A stretch of 64,000 nt of DNA from positions 82,932,324-82,996,323 of the forward strand of contig CP136061.1 of assembly GCA_032622095.1 (NCBI GenBank). Reading direction: 5' to 3'. Positions 12,101 through 23,817 of this stretch are shown here, piece after piece. Origin of the DNA: Siphonodentalium dalli. Taxonomy: Eukaryota > Mollusca > Scaphopoda > Gadilida > Siphonodentaliidae. Position numbers and translations under genes: made by a program. The notes beneath the pieces are model-generated. The model saw nothing but the letters and a program-made list of their open reading frames with translations, was not told the DNA's origin and did not search any database. Within the stretch, counting starts at the first letter, position 1, and the number at the start of each line of letters is the position of its first letter.

Positions 12101-13831
12101 GTGCAACTGTTCAACGAGAATGCAACCGGTATCCAATCCAGCGCTTCATATCTTACTTCACTGTTAAACGATCAAGTATATGACGTGGTTGGAATTTCTG
12201 AACATTGGCTAGATCCAAACACTTTGACATTTCTAGATACGATCCACCCAAATTACACAAGTATATCTAAGTGTGGCAGAGTCATTGTAACGAAAACGGG
12301 TGGCAGCTACTGTCGGGATGGAGTAGCGTTTCTCATAAATAAATCTAAGTCCCAGAATACCTCAACAGTCAGCGTGGATAATGAACGAATCATTGGGATT
12401 CGACTTAGACTTGAATACAACCAGTTCTTATTTATCTTTCAAGTGTATTTTCCTGGTGCTAATCACCCAGACGAATTGCACGCACAATGTCTATCAGATA
12501 TGACAGATCTAATTAATGTATTCTCGTCTCATGGCTCAATCGTTCTAATGGGTTATTTTAATGCCCATCTCGATAAATCAAACGCTCCTCCCACTAGCCT
12601 GGGCTCAAAGCGATCCTTCATATCGGCTGGGCTTAAACATTTCTTAAGTCAACATCAGATGATATCTCTGATGGTGTTACCCACTTGCAAAGGCCCAACT
12701 GTGTCATACGTACCTTATTCATATGATTCATCATCTTCTCTTCTAGATCACATTATCATACATGAATGTAGAGTAGATTTTATATCTAATAACGAGATAT
12801 TAGATGACAGTGCTACCAACACATCGAATCATCGACCAGTGAGATGCACCACTCTCATTCCCTCTCTAACGACCAATAACTCCAAAAGCGCCAATCGAAA
12901 ACCAATAAATTGGCAAAAGCTTGATGTTGAATTATATAAAAGCTATGTATTAGATAGTATCTCACATATACCAAGCGTACTCAGCAACAAGAGTGAAGTG
13001 GATGCAGCTTACACAAGCCTAGTTAGCGTTATGTTGTCTGCTGCTCAAATGGCAAGTCCCACACCTCACAGTCGACAAAACTCCAAACCATATTGGGGCC
13101 GTGACATTCAACACTTACATAAAGCTATGATAACACATAGAAAAATGTGGATTACTTCAGGGCGACCCACAGATTTTAGCAACGTAATGTATCGGGCCTA
13201 TAGAGACCAAAAACGTTTCTTCCGAAGAGCCCATCGCTTAGCTGTAAAATCTTATTTCAAGGACTCTATTTATAAAATAGAACGTCAAGCAGTTTCCGAT
13301 CACAAAGCCTTCTGGAAATCCGTCCGTCCCAATACTGGAAACAGTGTGCGCCCAGGAACGGAAATGCTATTTAATGGCATTATGTATCGAGATCCTCTGG
13401 ACATTGCTTTAGAATGGCAAAACTATTTTGCAGAACTTTATAAATGTTCAACCCATAAAGATAAGGAGTTTGAGTTATTTGTCAAATCGAAAATAGAAGA
13501 ATTTCTCGATTCCGATCAAATAAATGAAGGAACTAATGATCTCACAGGGTTTGTCTCACTGGTCGAGATTAATAAAGCAATTGGAAATCTAAAACTAAAC
13601 ACAGCAGGGGGAATTGACAACTTGTCGAATGAACACATTATAAATGCACCATTGAATGTTCGCACTGCTTTATGTTTGTTATTTTCAACCATGTTTAAGC
13701 TTGCTCACATCCCATCTGATATGAAGAAAGGTCTTGTTTTGACAATATACAAAGGAGATCCGAAACCTATTCAAAACCCAGACAGCTACCGGGCAATCAC
13801 GCTCCTTCCTGCATTATATACGATTTATTAG
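12101..13831 (+). pseudogene. LINE endonuclease and RT N-terminal part
   Basis: 576 codons without interruption. Residues 1-240 form an EEP-type endonuclease: VVGISEHWLD (the metal-binding Glu), QVYFPGANH, a GYFNAH motif where the family has GDFNAH (the Asp is replaced by Tyr), LLDHIII and SNHRPV (SDH-like His near the end). The following stretch holds the linker (RKMWITSGRPTDF, FFRRAHRLAVKSY) and RT fingers (GGIDNLSNEHI, GLVLTIYKGDPK, PDSYRAITLLP). It stops at TAG 13829, where the family continues with KIFE-like residues. No ATG is available at the start; the first codon in frame is GTG, which agrees with 5' truncation. Confidence 0.85.
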
Positions 13832-14470
13832 AATATAATTCTTCAAAGACTTAAGGAGAGCCATAATTTCAAACATTTTCCGAGTAGCCTACAAAATGGA
13901 TTCCAGAAAGGAGTTGGTTGCTCGGTAACTGCCTTCGAACTCCAAGAAGGCATAGCCTATGCCAAATCGAATGGGTCTCGCTTATTCACAGCTTTTCTTG
14001 ATTCGAAACAAGCATTTGACTGTGTATGGCACGAGGGCCTAATTTACAAATTGCATGAGATGGGAATAAAAGGTAACTTGTTCCAATTATTTATTGACAT
14101 GTACTCAAATGTGGAGAGCTATATATTGTACGAAGGAATTATAACACATTCAATCAAAATGGAGCAAGGTACCAGACAAGGAGTTTTTTTATCTCCCTTC
14201 CTGTACCTTATTTGTATTGATGACCTTGTTAAGTCATTGTCTGACTCACCTCATGGTTTGCATATAAACACGCTGACATGCTCGTGTCCGACCACTGCAG
14301 ACGATATCACGATAACATCACTGACAGAGCACGGTCTGCGAAAACTCATTGACATATGCTACGACTACAGTTTAAAGTGGAGGTTCCAATTTTCTCACGA
14401 AAAAAGTTAAATCGTTATCTTCAACACCTCTCGCAAACCAGCAGCGCTCAAAACAGATAAATAATTTGTA
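13832..14470 (+). pseudogene. LINE reverse transcriptase palm and thumb
   Basis: In the same frame as the preceding part. Visible motifs are NGFQKGVGCS near 13895, palm A as AFLDSKQAFDCVWH (catalytic Asp near 13998), motif B as EQGTRQGVFLSP near 14165, and palm C as TTADDITI near 14299 with the two catalytic aspartates intact. The stop at 14408 (TAA after HEKS) and a second at 14462 come just after the RT core. Each could be a single-base change, and I see no frameshift in between. Confidence 0.85.
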
Positions 14471-15550
14471 ATGGGACCCTGTGCAATATCTGAATCCGAT
14501 CAGGTAACGCATCTGGGCATACTCCAGGATTCTAGAAGTTCCCATATCCCGAACATTGATCACGCTTCTCAAATGCTACGCAAATGCTTCGTTGCCGCTT
14601 GTCGCGCCCCGGTTTCGAAAGATTTCACTCCTCTGACAAACGTTAAACTGTTTAGTCAGGTAGCCTTTCCTAAAGCTCTGTATGGTTGCGAGATGTGGTG
14701 GAGCCTTTCATCTACGAATAACCTTAGCTTTGAACGAGCATATCGCATGTGCATTAAAAACATGCAACTTATCTCTAAGAGAAGTAGTACAATTCTTTCT
14801 CTCTCCTTGCTTGGTGTCTTGCCAATTCAGTATGAACTAGAGAGGAGAAAACTGTTGTTTCTGGGGTCGCTCATCAACTTGCCATACGGTCATAGACAAG
14901 CCTTGGAAATATTTGTGTTCAATCTCCATGCGATGTTGTTATATGCCCGTCCACCCACGGGTTTTCTTGCGGCGATCACAAACGTTCTTAAAAAATATGA
15001 CCTATATGATCACCTCTTACATTTTGCAACTACAGGGTCTTTTCCGACTATATCAATGTGGAAAATTACTATAAAGGAACGCCTCACTGCTCACTATTGT
15101 CGTGAAACTAGTTATTATGCACAAGGGGATATGCTATTCTTCTTTAAGGTCAAGCCTGATCCAATTTCCATTTGGAAACTCTGGGTTACATGTCGAGACG
15201 AACCAGCCTTTTTCGCCAACTGTGTTATCGTGGCACGCACTCTGAACAGAACGACATATGATAATGCTTCTGTATGTTATCATTGCAAACTAAATTATTC
15301 GAATCAATTGTTTCATATGTATAGTAAATGCTCGTCTGAATTCGCTTTGATAACGCGGAACACATTCTGGTACTCCATAATTGATCGATTTGGAATACAT
15401 GCGTTCAACTTCTTGGAAGCAATGTCAGAAGAAACCCTCTTAGCCTATTGCTTCGGTGGATGCATCAGCGCAGAAATTCACCTCATCTGCGACGAGAAGC
15501 AGCTATTCGGACAATGCGTCCGCTTCATTTGCGAATTATGCGCGGTCTGA
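14465..15550 (+). pseudogene. LINE C-terminal domain with CCHC-like knuckle
   Basis: Open from 14471, in frame with the RT. It contains THLGILQDS and ALYGCEMWW, typical of the region following the palm, and near 15275-15335 a CYHCKLNYSNQLFHMYSKC motif (C-x2-C, then His and Cys), the C-terminal zinc knuckle of many LINEs. It ends with TGA at 15548. The 250-bp tail that follows contains several AATAAA-like words and no further coding. Confidence 0.8.
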
Positions 15551-15811
15551 ACAATACATGGATGTCTTAACATCTTGTCTTGCAGTAATTATTTCAGCAA
15601 TAAATTTATAATTATTATTATGTGAGCTATTCTTCGGTCTTTGATATGGTGACTCTAAAGTCATCCGACCTCCTGGTGTCTTATTTGGTATTTGAGGAAT
15701 TAAGTCATTTTAAATTATATTGTGTATATATGTCAACAGTTTATTTGTGTATGTATATATTGTATCATATTGTCTCCATTTTTTGAGGAATAAACATCTC
15801 TCTCTCTCTCG

Positions 15812-18070
15812 CTTATTGCTGTCGCGAGGTGCGATCGGTCGATGCACGTTAGGTACATTGTGTAACTGTATAAAACATAAGGAAGAAATATGTTGGCTAG
15901 GTTTGTATAGTGATGGTGTGTCTCTTCCCTGGGTTATCTGTATTGGCTTAGAGATGTAGAATAATATTTTGAGTAGCAAAGACGTCCAATAGATTATTTC
16001 CACTTTGTTCTCAATAAGCTTGTTAAAATGCATAAGTTAAATATAAATGCGTCTTTTGATTTTATTTGTTATGGAATTAATAATAACATGGGTTGTTGTT
16101 GCTACTGCTGAAAATGTTGATGGGAAGAGATAGATCATCAGTAATGATAATGCTAATACGGCATAAGTCTGAGTTCAGAATAATTAATGAAGGAGCCTAG
16201 GGTAGTCATATGTTTTAACGGGTAGGGTTTGGATTTTCTGTTTAGACTGATTTGATAGGGAATGACTCGATGACATCGCACTGAATGGCATTGATACACG
16301 CGCGAATTATTGCTAGCTCGATATGTAATCATGATTCTCGTTAGTCTGATAATATTGAATCATGTAACGTGGCGATGCACAAACTTAGTTGGCGAAACGC
16401 TTTGTCCTAGATATGGCTATAGCCATTGGCCTTCGCCTTGCTGTCAAATCCCAATTTTCTTAAAATGTTGATGAAAACGAGGAATACTCACATGCAATTT
16501 GATGGTATTCAGTCGCTATGAATCCATAGAAACGCTCAAACGCTATGAATCCACAGAAACGCTCACAAATGTGGATGGAGTATTCTAAGTTGGCTGATTT
16601 TGATCAACTATACAGGAAGAATAACTCCATATTATGTTTGAATAAAGTTATGTTGCTATCTGCCGAAAAATTAGTGAGCGTTTGCTGAAACCACAGCATG
16701 GTAAAACTACTGAACTGCAGCTATTATTGATATAAATGTGTATTTCCCCTTGTGTTTTCTGATGTGTTGCAATTGTGCTGGTGAGACAAGCTGATTTTAA
16801 TAAGCATGTATACGTTATTTTGTCTTTAATAGTTATTTTGGCACAACAAATATGGGACGAAATGCATCTGACATTGGTTTATGTGTATATGAGCATGGTG
16901 TTGTTTCTCAATCGGGAGTATACCCCACGCCTGGCGTAACAGTTGATCTCTCCTTGCATCTCCCCTGGTAACGCAGTGTATCCCCACCCTGATACCCCAT
17001 ATGTTATTTTTCCACATGAACAGAAAGTGCCTATTTATCCTCGTCCAATTGTTCACTATCACATTTAAAGAAAATATTTAAAATTTAACACAATATATAG
17101 CCATGCCTATTTTCAGGAAAATGTATTGCAATTAGGCGATACTTCGTTTTCAGAAAACATCAATTGAATCCATATACTACGATATTCCAGGAACTGAAGA
17201 AGCATTTCCGCTCTCATGAATTCTCGGGTTGTGGATTGGCCAGGTCTATCATATCCACCACCCAATATCATGGCGATAAAGTAGCGCGTCTATTCTAAGA
17301 GATAGAAAGAGGTACACAGTAAAACATTAGTTAAAAATTACGCTTTTTCTTTTCTAAAGACAATATTCATATGCAATATGGATGCATATACGAATTGCAA
17401 ATTACAATGGAATCCGCATATTACGTTAATATAAAGTTGTATTAACTGAATAGCATTTTAACAGCAAATGTCTTGTATTCATTGATATTACTCAATGTGA
17501 AAATAATTATTAATGTATTGTATTTTTCAATCTCAATATATTCAATCATATTACTAATTGTGAGCACAACTGTTGGTGCATTGTATTATGACATCTAAAT
17601 ATATTCATAGAACTAAATATGCAATCGGATATTGGACCGGAGGCGCTCAATATTTCCCTAAACTCAGATATATTTTAAACACGCTGTGGACAACACATGT
17701 TGTAATCAGGTCATTCACGAGATTTCTGTCCCTAGGAATGAGTTTCGAGCTTTTATGACAATTGGCAAATGCAAATGGTATCTGATCGTTCATAATGTCT
17801 ATCAGCAAAACATATAATTCTTATGAGACAGACTCATTGACATCCTACCACAGCGGTATCGATCAAAGGAGAAGAAGTATCCATATCGCACATGTATGGT
17901 TCGTGGTTTTGAATGCTCTGTGATAGCAATGACAATCGAAAGGAAGCAGTTGAATCAAACTGGCAAGGTAATCGCCCAAATGAAGCTGAACCGATAACCG
18001 AGAGCGAAGAAGTTCTTCTCATGGACATATCTGTGCCCCCCCCCTACAGTCCATACCACACGGTGCATTC
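15812..18070. other. Intergenic DNA without recognisable genes
   Basis: AT-rich unique-looking DNA. The only structure I note is a short tandem duplication of about 26 bp at 16513-16564 (CGCTATGAATCCA..GAAACGCTCA twice). Short frames such as those near 16826, 17573 and 17834 carry no recognisable motif. Confidence 0.5.
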
Positions 18071-18074
18071 AGAT

Positions 18075-18661
18075 TAGATTAGATTATTATACCCCCACGT
18101 TCGAAGAAAATGGGGGTATACTGGATTGACTGCGTCTGTGCGTCCGTCCGTCCGTCCGTCCGACCTCATAACTCGAACAACTATGAACCGATTTCAATAA
18201 TGTTTTGTATGCAATCTCCTTAGGATGGTCTCTCCGCGTGATGCTAATTGCGGTTCGGTCCGACTTTATTTTTTAAGTTACGCCTCATTGTCGACTTATT
18301 TTGACTTAGAAAATTCTGTCCGACTTAATAACTTTAACAAATATGATTCGATTTCAACTAATTTTGGTATACATGCTTCTCACATTACCCTCTCTACATG
18401 ATGCGGCTAGGGATTGGCTCAGACTGTTTTTCGTAATATTACACTTCATTTTCGACCTATTTTGACTTAGAAAATTCTGTCCGACTTAATAACTTTAACA
18501 AATATGAATTGTATCCGTACAAGCTTCTTTTGACACCATATCGATATAATTAGTCCAAATTTTTCTTTAAAGTTAAAAATCTTTTGTGTTGGGTTTACGG
18601 ATAATGCGGGCTGAATTTGCCACGGTGGGGGCATGCTAGCACTCGACTGCACACCTCTTGT
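18075..18661 (+). repeat. Interspersed repeat with (CCGT)n and ~162-bp internal tandem
   Basis: It starts with (AGATT)n, then the inverted pair TACCCCCA...TGGGGGTA around GTTCGAAGAAAA (18091-18120), then (CCGT)n. A ~162-bp unit follows, about three times; the segment TATTTTGACTTAGAAAATTC begins at 18297 and 18459 and each is followed by GTCCGACTTAATAACTTTAA. It closes with GGGGGCATGCTAGCACTC. Repeats starting with this gggggta hairpin and CCGT run are familiar from marine invertebrate genomes. It is probably a non-autonomous mobile element; its class is unknown. Confidence 0.7.
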
Positions 18662-18819
18662 ATTTTAATTGTACAATAACAATACATACAATTTGAATTT
18701 CATAAAATAACATATAATAACAGTTATTGCATAGGATATTAGTATTATTCATGTTATTCCTGATACGCACAATGTATGGGCAACCGGGGGGATTTAACTG
18801 GATTGGTGTGAAAGAGACG

Positions 18820-19165
18820 ATGGTCTACCTCTTTGTAAACACGTGTTATATAGTTCCCGTAGCATGAAATATTAGATATGAATCGAAGACCCATGACCGG
18901 GACTGCTTCTATCGATTAATAATGATAATATTTCGGATATTTTGTGGTAAAAAAACGTGTGGTTGTTTAGGTAACGAACAATATTGGTTAATGTTAACAG
19001 AGACCAGAAATGGTATTGTGTAATTTTGTCACAAATAAACGTTAATTAGACTCATTATCGCTTATAACTATGTAATAAAATGATATAAACAATCAATCTG
19101 GGACATTTGACGTTCGGAGAATAACTATGTGAACACCCTAATGATCTATATCAATAATGAATACC
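18820..19165 (+). mobile_element. MITE-A copy, partial
   Basis: It matches the full element at 58657-59187 in reverse complement over CTCTTTGTAAACACGTGTTA, GAATCGAAGACCC, CTTCTATCGATTAATA, GTTTAGGTAACGAACAAT, GTTAACAGAGACC, CATTATCGCTTATAAC and GGGACATTTGACGTTCGG, in the same order. The right end is lost beyond ~19165. Non-coding. Confidence 0.75.
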
Positions 19166-19745
19166 GTGGAACAAATAGGTAAACCTTATTATGCAGTTGG
19201 TATTTACTGCAGACAATTGCAAACACGGTGTACACAAGTTACAAATAAGTTTATGTACTGAGCTCTGAAGATAAAATAGTCACTCTTTACTCTTTATCAA
19301 TTGACAATTTCCTTTCGGCTATACATTCATCTGATTTTAAAAGACTACCCTTATGTTGCGTAACAGTATGTAACAGTTGTCAATTTCTTTTTGCACCACT
19401 ATAACGTGTTAGTTTCACAGTTTAGCCTTTGCTAAAGTAACACGCCTACCTGCGTCTTTACGCTCATTTACAACAAAAACCGAACATTTTGCCGCATGGC
19501 TACTTTACTTAGAAATTGCTTTACTCCTTTTTCCGTGCACCGATTCACACCATGAGACCAGCAAACTGACCGGACATGCGACTGATGGGTGTGTTAATTG
19601 AACCAAAATGTGAACGTTTCATTTTCTAAAAAGCGAGGATTCCAACATAAAATTAACTATACGAACTGGATTATAGATACATATTTTGCGCACTTAGGCA
19701 TTTCGTTGAGGAAGTTCGTGTGTACTCCTTCGCCATATAACAACA

Positions 19746-19881
19746 CAGTTGTCACCCTTGTTTGCGTGAGACACTGGGATTTGTCGCCGCTCACGACCTG
19801 GAATGTTACCATCGGGCCTGGCATTTCAGGTTTTCAGTGGGCGACAAATCCCGGTCTCACTCAATCGCGGCGACAACTGTA
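19746..19881. repeat. Inverted repeat (hairpin), ~42-bp arms
   Basis: ACAGTTGTCACCC...GTGAGACACTGGGATTTGTCGCC (19746-19788) is mirrored by GGGCGACAAATCCCGGTCTCAC...GGCGACAACTGT (19839-19880) with a ~50-base loop. It adjoins a MITE-A end at 19888. A 108-codon frame across it (19598-19924) shows no protein motif. Confidence 0.82.
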
Positions 19882-19887
19882 TATTAT

Positions 19888-19943
19888 TTCATACCGAGGA
19901 AACTATCTAAAATGTGTTATTTAAAGAGATAATCCACCTTTAA
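19888..19943 (+). mobile_element. MITE-A end fragment
   Basis: CATACC.AGGAAACTATCTAAAATGTG and TTAAAGAGATAATCCACCTTTAA reproduce the terminus of MITE-A, including the TTAA flank. Confidence 0.75.
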
Positions 19944-20700
19944 AGTTTGACCCATACACTTATGAGGTATTATTAATTTACTTATTTACTTATTTATGGT
20001 GATAAATGAGCAATTTATTTAATTATTATAGTCATAGATCCAGTTAGTACTGTGGTTACATTAATCTACTTCACAATTACAATATAACTTCTAATTTAGG
20101 CATCATGTATTATAAAAATAAAATGTGATATTCTGTTTATTTCTGTTTGAAAGCATAATTCAATAAAACTTTAATAATTTACTTGTTTTTGGTGGCTGGG
20201 AGTTCCAGACACGTAATATCCAGTTGCAGCATACACGGTATTCATGTCGAAGCTCACATTGAACTCGTTGCAGCCTGATTCACCTTTCTGTGCTTAAGTG
20301 AATCACAATACGAAACCAGGTTCACATTATGGTAAAATGCTCAACTATGGGTGAACACGCATTGTCCAATAACTCATTCGAAAGACCAATAACTGCATCA
20401 GCACAGCAACATGTACTCGGCTTCTACATAATGTCATAACTCCACAAAAACTACTGCACAACTTTCAGGTCACATAATTATTATGTTGCGTCAGTTTAAA
20501 TGCAACGCAAAATTTTGGATATAATCTTAATATCACCAAAAACGAACACTAACTGCTGAGTCCCTTGATAATTCAAAATCCGTTCCAATGAATGCATCTA
20601 GAATTGTTGATACAAATGACTGCGCATGTGCGAGCCAGAAATCGGTTGTTGGAGTGTCGGAAACTTCAAAAGTTCATTAAATCTGTGATTGAACGGTCTT
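19944..20700. other. Intergenic DNA without recognisable genes
   Basis: I see nothing supported here beyond AT-rich sequence and an (ATTTACTT)-like short repeat near 19975-19996. Confidence 0.45.
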
Positions 20701-20705
20701 TTCTC

Positions 20706-21115
20706 TAAACTTGGGTATGCTTGGGTACAGGTACTAGTGTTGACTCTGGTGGATACCAGTATACTTGGGTTCGTGAATCATGTCATACATGGGTACATTA
20801 CCATTGTAAAATGTCACAGGTGACCTGGGTAAACTTGGGTATACATGGGTACAAGAACGAGTGTTTACTTTAATAGCTGACAGGGTACATTTGGGTACTT
20901 GCACCGTGGTATACATAAGCACATTACCCTTGTAAATTTACTTCAAATGACTTGGGTAAACTTGGGTACAAGTATGATGGTTTACTTTGGTAGGCACCAG
21001 GGAATACTTCGGTACGTGCACCACGGGTTACATGGGTACAGTACCCTTGTAAAATGTCCAAATGACGTGGGTATACTTGGGTATACTTGGTACAAGTACG
21101 AGTGTATGCATGTAT
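20706..21115 (+). repeat. Tandem repeat, ~117-125 bp, 3.3 copies
   Basis: TGGGTACA(G/A)G recurs at about 20723, 20846, 20963 and 21089. Each copy includes ACATGGGTACA(T/G)TACC, TTGTAAAATGTC and GGTGACCTGGGTAAACTTGG or close variants. TGGGTA itself recurs at sub-unit scale, which suggests the unit grew from a shorter repeat. Confidence 0.83.
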
Positions 21116-21644
21116 TTTGGAAAATGTTGCCACGTATTTTTTTCACTATTATATATATAAGAATGCCAAGCTAGCAGATTGAATTGTCTACATTCCGACA
21201 TCCACAAAATGGTCGAAATAAGCTGACGACAGGACATGCATTACTTTAAATGTTCGAATCTCAATGGGGGCGATAACTATTTGTTTTATGCACCAAAAAG
21301 AACGTACGAGCCGTTGTGTCCAGGTGCAGGTGCAAACCTGCCGAATACCTAACATATATGGTAAATTATTCTGATTGTGGCAGATGGTGAATATAATTTA
21401 TAGCACGGGGTGTGGAATTTGAACGCCGGCACTTCATCCTGCGTCAATTTTACGTTAAAAATGAACGACCGGGCATCGTTTCTACATATATATATGAATA
21501 CTGTCTCCAATGAATGGCGAAAGACCGTGTTGAAATTCTGACGCTAAATTAGCACCGGCCACATTTGATGACGCCTATCGTGAAAATCGCTATTATTTAA
21601 CGTGTTACCATACTGCCAAGTGTGGTGATTTAAGCAAAAAAAAT

Positions 21645-21672
21645 GTAATTAAAGGTGGATTATCTCTTCCAC
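21645..21672 (-). mobile_element. MITE-A end fragment
   Basis: TTAAAGGTGGATTATCTCTT is the terminal sequence of MITE-A with its TTAA flank. The remainder of the element is absent, replaced by a different hairpin 40 bp downstream. Confidence 0.65.
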
Positions 21673-21712
21673 AACATGATACATGTATACTTTCCTGGGA
21701 GTGTAATAATTA

Positions 21713-21851
21713 GGGGATAACGGTGTGGTGTTTTGTGATTTCAGAAAGGTACAGGGCGAATATACTATGGCAAATTTAGTTAACGGGTATTTGCCACAGT
21801 ATATTCGCCCTGTACCTTTCCGGTATCACAAAACATCACACCGTTATCCCC
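21713..21851. repeat. Near-perfect hairpin, ~63-bp arms
   Basis: GGGGATAACGGTGTGGTGTT...ACTATGGCAAAT (21713-21776) is mirrored by ATTTGCCACAGTATATTCGC...CACCGTTATCCCC (21789-21851). The loop is about 12 bases. Only a few mismatches are seen, so it is young or maintained. Confidence 0.93.
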
Positions 21852-22204
21852 ATTATAATGCTCTTCGAACTTAAAACGTTAATTAGACAAACAAATGCCT
21901 CGTAATTATCTTCGAAATGACCATAGAAAACATTCAGCCAATTCACGACTTTTATTTTAAATTTAATGCGCTATATAAAATATAGTCCCCCAATTAACAT
22001 CGCTCTTATCGTTAAAAATGCTGATAAAGATGAAAAATTGCCACCTCGAATAGAAATAAATATGCACAACAATTAGTTTCTGCATGTAGTTAATATCTTT
22101 TTCAGAATTGTATCACTTAAATATTATTTCTCCCGACGATGACCTGGCCCAGATGTTTATTTTGACTGAACTTGGAAAAATGGGAAATTGTTCACTCGTT
22201 GAAA

Positions 22205-22740
22205 TGTGTAATTCACGCCGTCTTCGATTCAGATCGATTAATAGTGTATACCCCGGTAACTATATAATACTTGTTTACAAAGAGAAAATCCACCTTTAAT
22301 ATTGATTTTATTTCAAATATGTTCTGGTCTGAAAAGGTGTGGTTGTTTAGCTAACGAACAATAGTAGTTACTGTTAACAGATAGCAGAAATTTTATTGCG
22401 TAATTTTGTCACAAATAAACGTTATTTATACACATTATCGCTTATAACTATGAAATAAAACAATACAACCAATCAAGCTGGGACATTTGACGTTCGGTGC
22501 GTAGCCATAGGAACAGACTAATGCTCTCTATCGATATATTGTATCATCCGAATGGTATGTTCTAAAAATAGACAAATAAAGTATCCCAATTAATCGTCTC
22601 ATTTCATAATAAAATATTCGAAATAAAATCAATATTAATTGATAGAAGCCTTTCCGGACAGGGGTCTTCAGTTCATATTTATTTGATAGCCACGCAGCTA
22701 TTTCAAATTTGTTATTTAAAGAGATAATCCACCTTTAAGC
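22205..22740 (+). mobile_element. Rearranged MITE-A copy
   Basis: A terminal segment (GTATACCCCGGTAACTATAT..ACAAAGAGAAAATCCACCTTTAA, to 22299) is joined directly to an internal segment starting ATATTGATTTTATTTCAAAT, which then runs colinearly to the opposite end GTTATTTAAAGAGATAATCC..TTTAA at 22738. The left end is thus out of order compared with the copy at 58657-59187. The 63-codon frame at 22108-22299 ends in this terminus and is not credible as a gene. Confidence 0.78.
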
Positions 22741-22870
22741 CTTAATTCCACAAACGGTTCGTATTGCCAATGGTGTTTGCAGCATTGTTAAAATCACAAT
22801 ATTTACAGTCCGTTAAAAACATGTTTTTGGTATTTTAGTTAAATTTAAAATGGAATTTATTTTCTCTTTC
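22741..22870. other. Unique spacer
   Basis: Short AT-rich DNA between MITE-A and the downstream LINE remnant; no feature seen. Confidence 0.4.
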
Positions 22871-22871
22871 C

Positions 22872-23595
22872 CTCCAGGAGTCGTTGAATTATGGATTTGA
22901 AGGTGTTTACGTCAGGTGCATCTAGACATAGTTCATTGAGTTGATTCCACGTGTTTTTACAGCGTTGGATGAACCTTCTTTTTTTTTTAGTGAATTTAGA
23001 GGTGTAGAGGCGTTTCTGTTTTCTTTTTATGGTCTCTTGGTGTGGTTCATCGAGACGGCCCCGTGGATGTGAGTAATTTAAAAATTCATCAGTTCACAGT
23101 TACTGGACATAAATTCCCAAAAATAAGGTTTTAATTGAATTTATAAATCGGTATACTACATTAATATGAGTTCCTTATATTAGTATACCGATTTATGAAT
23201 TCGATTAAAAACTTATTTTTGTGATGAGTTTCAGATTTTATCTTGTACAGTTGGACCATATCACTTCTTTCTCGGCGGTATTCTAATGTTGGTTGTCCAA
23301 GTTTCTTTATTCGTTCGTCATATTCTAATTGTTTAAATTCTGGGGTAGATACTAATTTTGTCGCTCTTCTCTTGACTACTCCTATGGCTATTTTGTTCTT
23401 CCTTCGTGCCTGGTTCCAAATGGATGATCCGTATTCCACCATAGGTCTAACTAAGGATTTATATGTTTTGTAGAAACCGATGTTAGTTTCGCGTCCCATT
23501 TGTTGATTTATGTATGTTCTGTCGAGGTTTTGGATCATGCAATAAATAGAATCTACAACTCGTCCGCAGTTTACAGCGGAATTTACAAAATTCAA
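22872..23595 (-). pseudogene. LINE C-terminal fragment (minus strand)
   Basis: The 144-codon minus-strand frame 23595-23161 encodes the post-RT region of a LINE: IGFYKTYKSLVRPMVEYGSSIW, VKRRATKLV, YDERIKKLGQPTLEYRRERSDMVQLYKI. Farther on, in another frame (about 23010-22875), WNQLNELCLDAPDVNTFKSI matches the usual end of such proteins. The two parts are separated by a frame change and by the inverted repeat at 23117-23222. The catalytic RT is absent, so this is a short relic with a rearranged core. The style is CR1/L2/Rex-like. Confidence 0.78.
23117..23222. repeat. Inverted repeat, ~50-bp arms, inside a LINE relic
   Basis: CCAAAAATAAGGTTTTAATTG...GGTATACTACATTAATAT is mirrored by ATATTAGTATACCGATTTATG...AACTTATTTTTGTG, with only ~9 bases between the arms. 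One arm is part of the LINE frame (KNKFLIEFINRYTN), so the other arm is an inverted duplicate of LINE coding DNA. Confidence 0.88.
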
Positions 23596-23697
23596 CCAGT
23601 ATCCTAAATTAGTCTGGATCTCGCCAAAGTTTCGGTCCAGACCTAATTTACTGGACTCGTTTTGTAAATTCCGCTAGAAACTGGGGACTCGTTGTAG
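23552..23697. repeat. Inverted repeat at the other edge of the LINE relic
   Basis: CTACAACTCGTCCGCAG...GCGGAATTTACAAAA (23552-23589) mirrors TTTTGTAAATTCCGC...GGGGACTCGTTGTAG (23661-23697), and the inner CCTAAATTAGTCTGGA mirrors TCCAGACCTAATTT. Again one arm belongs to the LINE frame (start of the 144-codon frame). Confidence 0.85.
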
Positions 23698-23817
23698 ATC
23701 CTCTGTATAGGCCTGCAATATATACGAATCGAAGACCCCGAGTCTATCAATTAATATTTATATTATTTTATTTGGAATTTTTTTCTTATAAAATAACTGT
23801 GCCTTTCAATAACTGAG

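Larger units (their letters stand above)
12095..15811 (+). mobile_element. 5'-truncated LINE, one frame with three stops
   Basis: Endonuclease, RT and C-terminal zinc-knuckle regions follow in order on the plus strand and all lie in the same reading frame from 12101 to 15550. The frame is interrupted only by in-frame stops at 13829, 14408 and 14462. The element is therefore much younger than the one in the intron. It starts abruptly inside the endonuclease (NENATGIQSS is near the normal N-terminus), 330 bp after the stop of the ILEI-type gene. The likely 3' end is AATAAA followed by (TC)n at 15790-15811. The domain style (ISEHWL; QGTRQG; TADD) suggests an I/Jockey- or Nimb-like LINE; the clade is uncertain. 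Confidence 0.87.

Noticed and set aside
8181-15811. LTR retrotransposon or retrovirus-like element
   Set aside because: Reverse transcriptase is accompanied by an apurinic-type endonuclease and C-terminal zinc knuckle, with no long terminal repeats, protease, RNase H-integrase order or gag.
22108-22299. 63-codon gene ending YPGNYIILVYKEKIHL
   Set aside because: The end is a translated MITE-A terminus, and the upstream part has no motif or splice signal.
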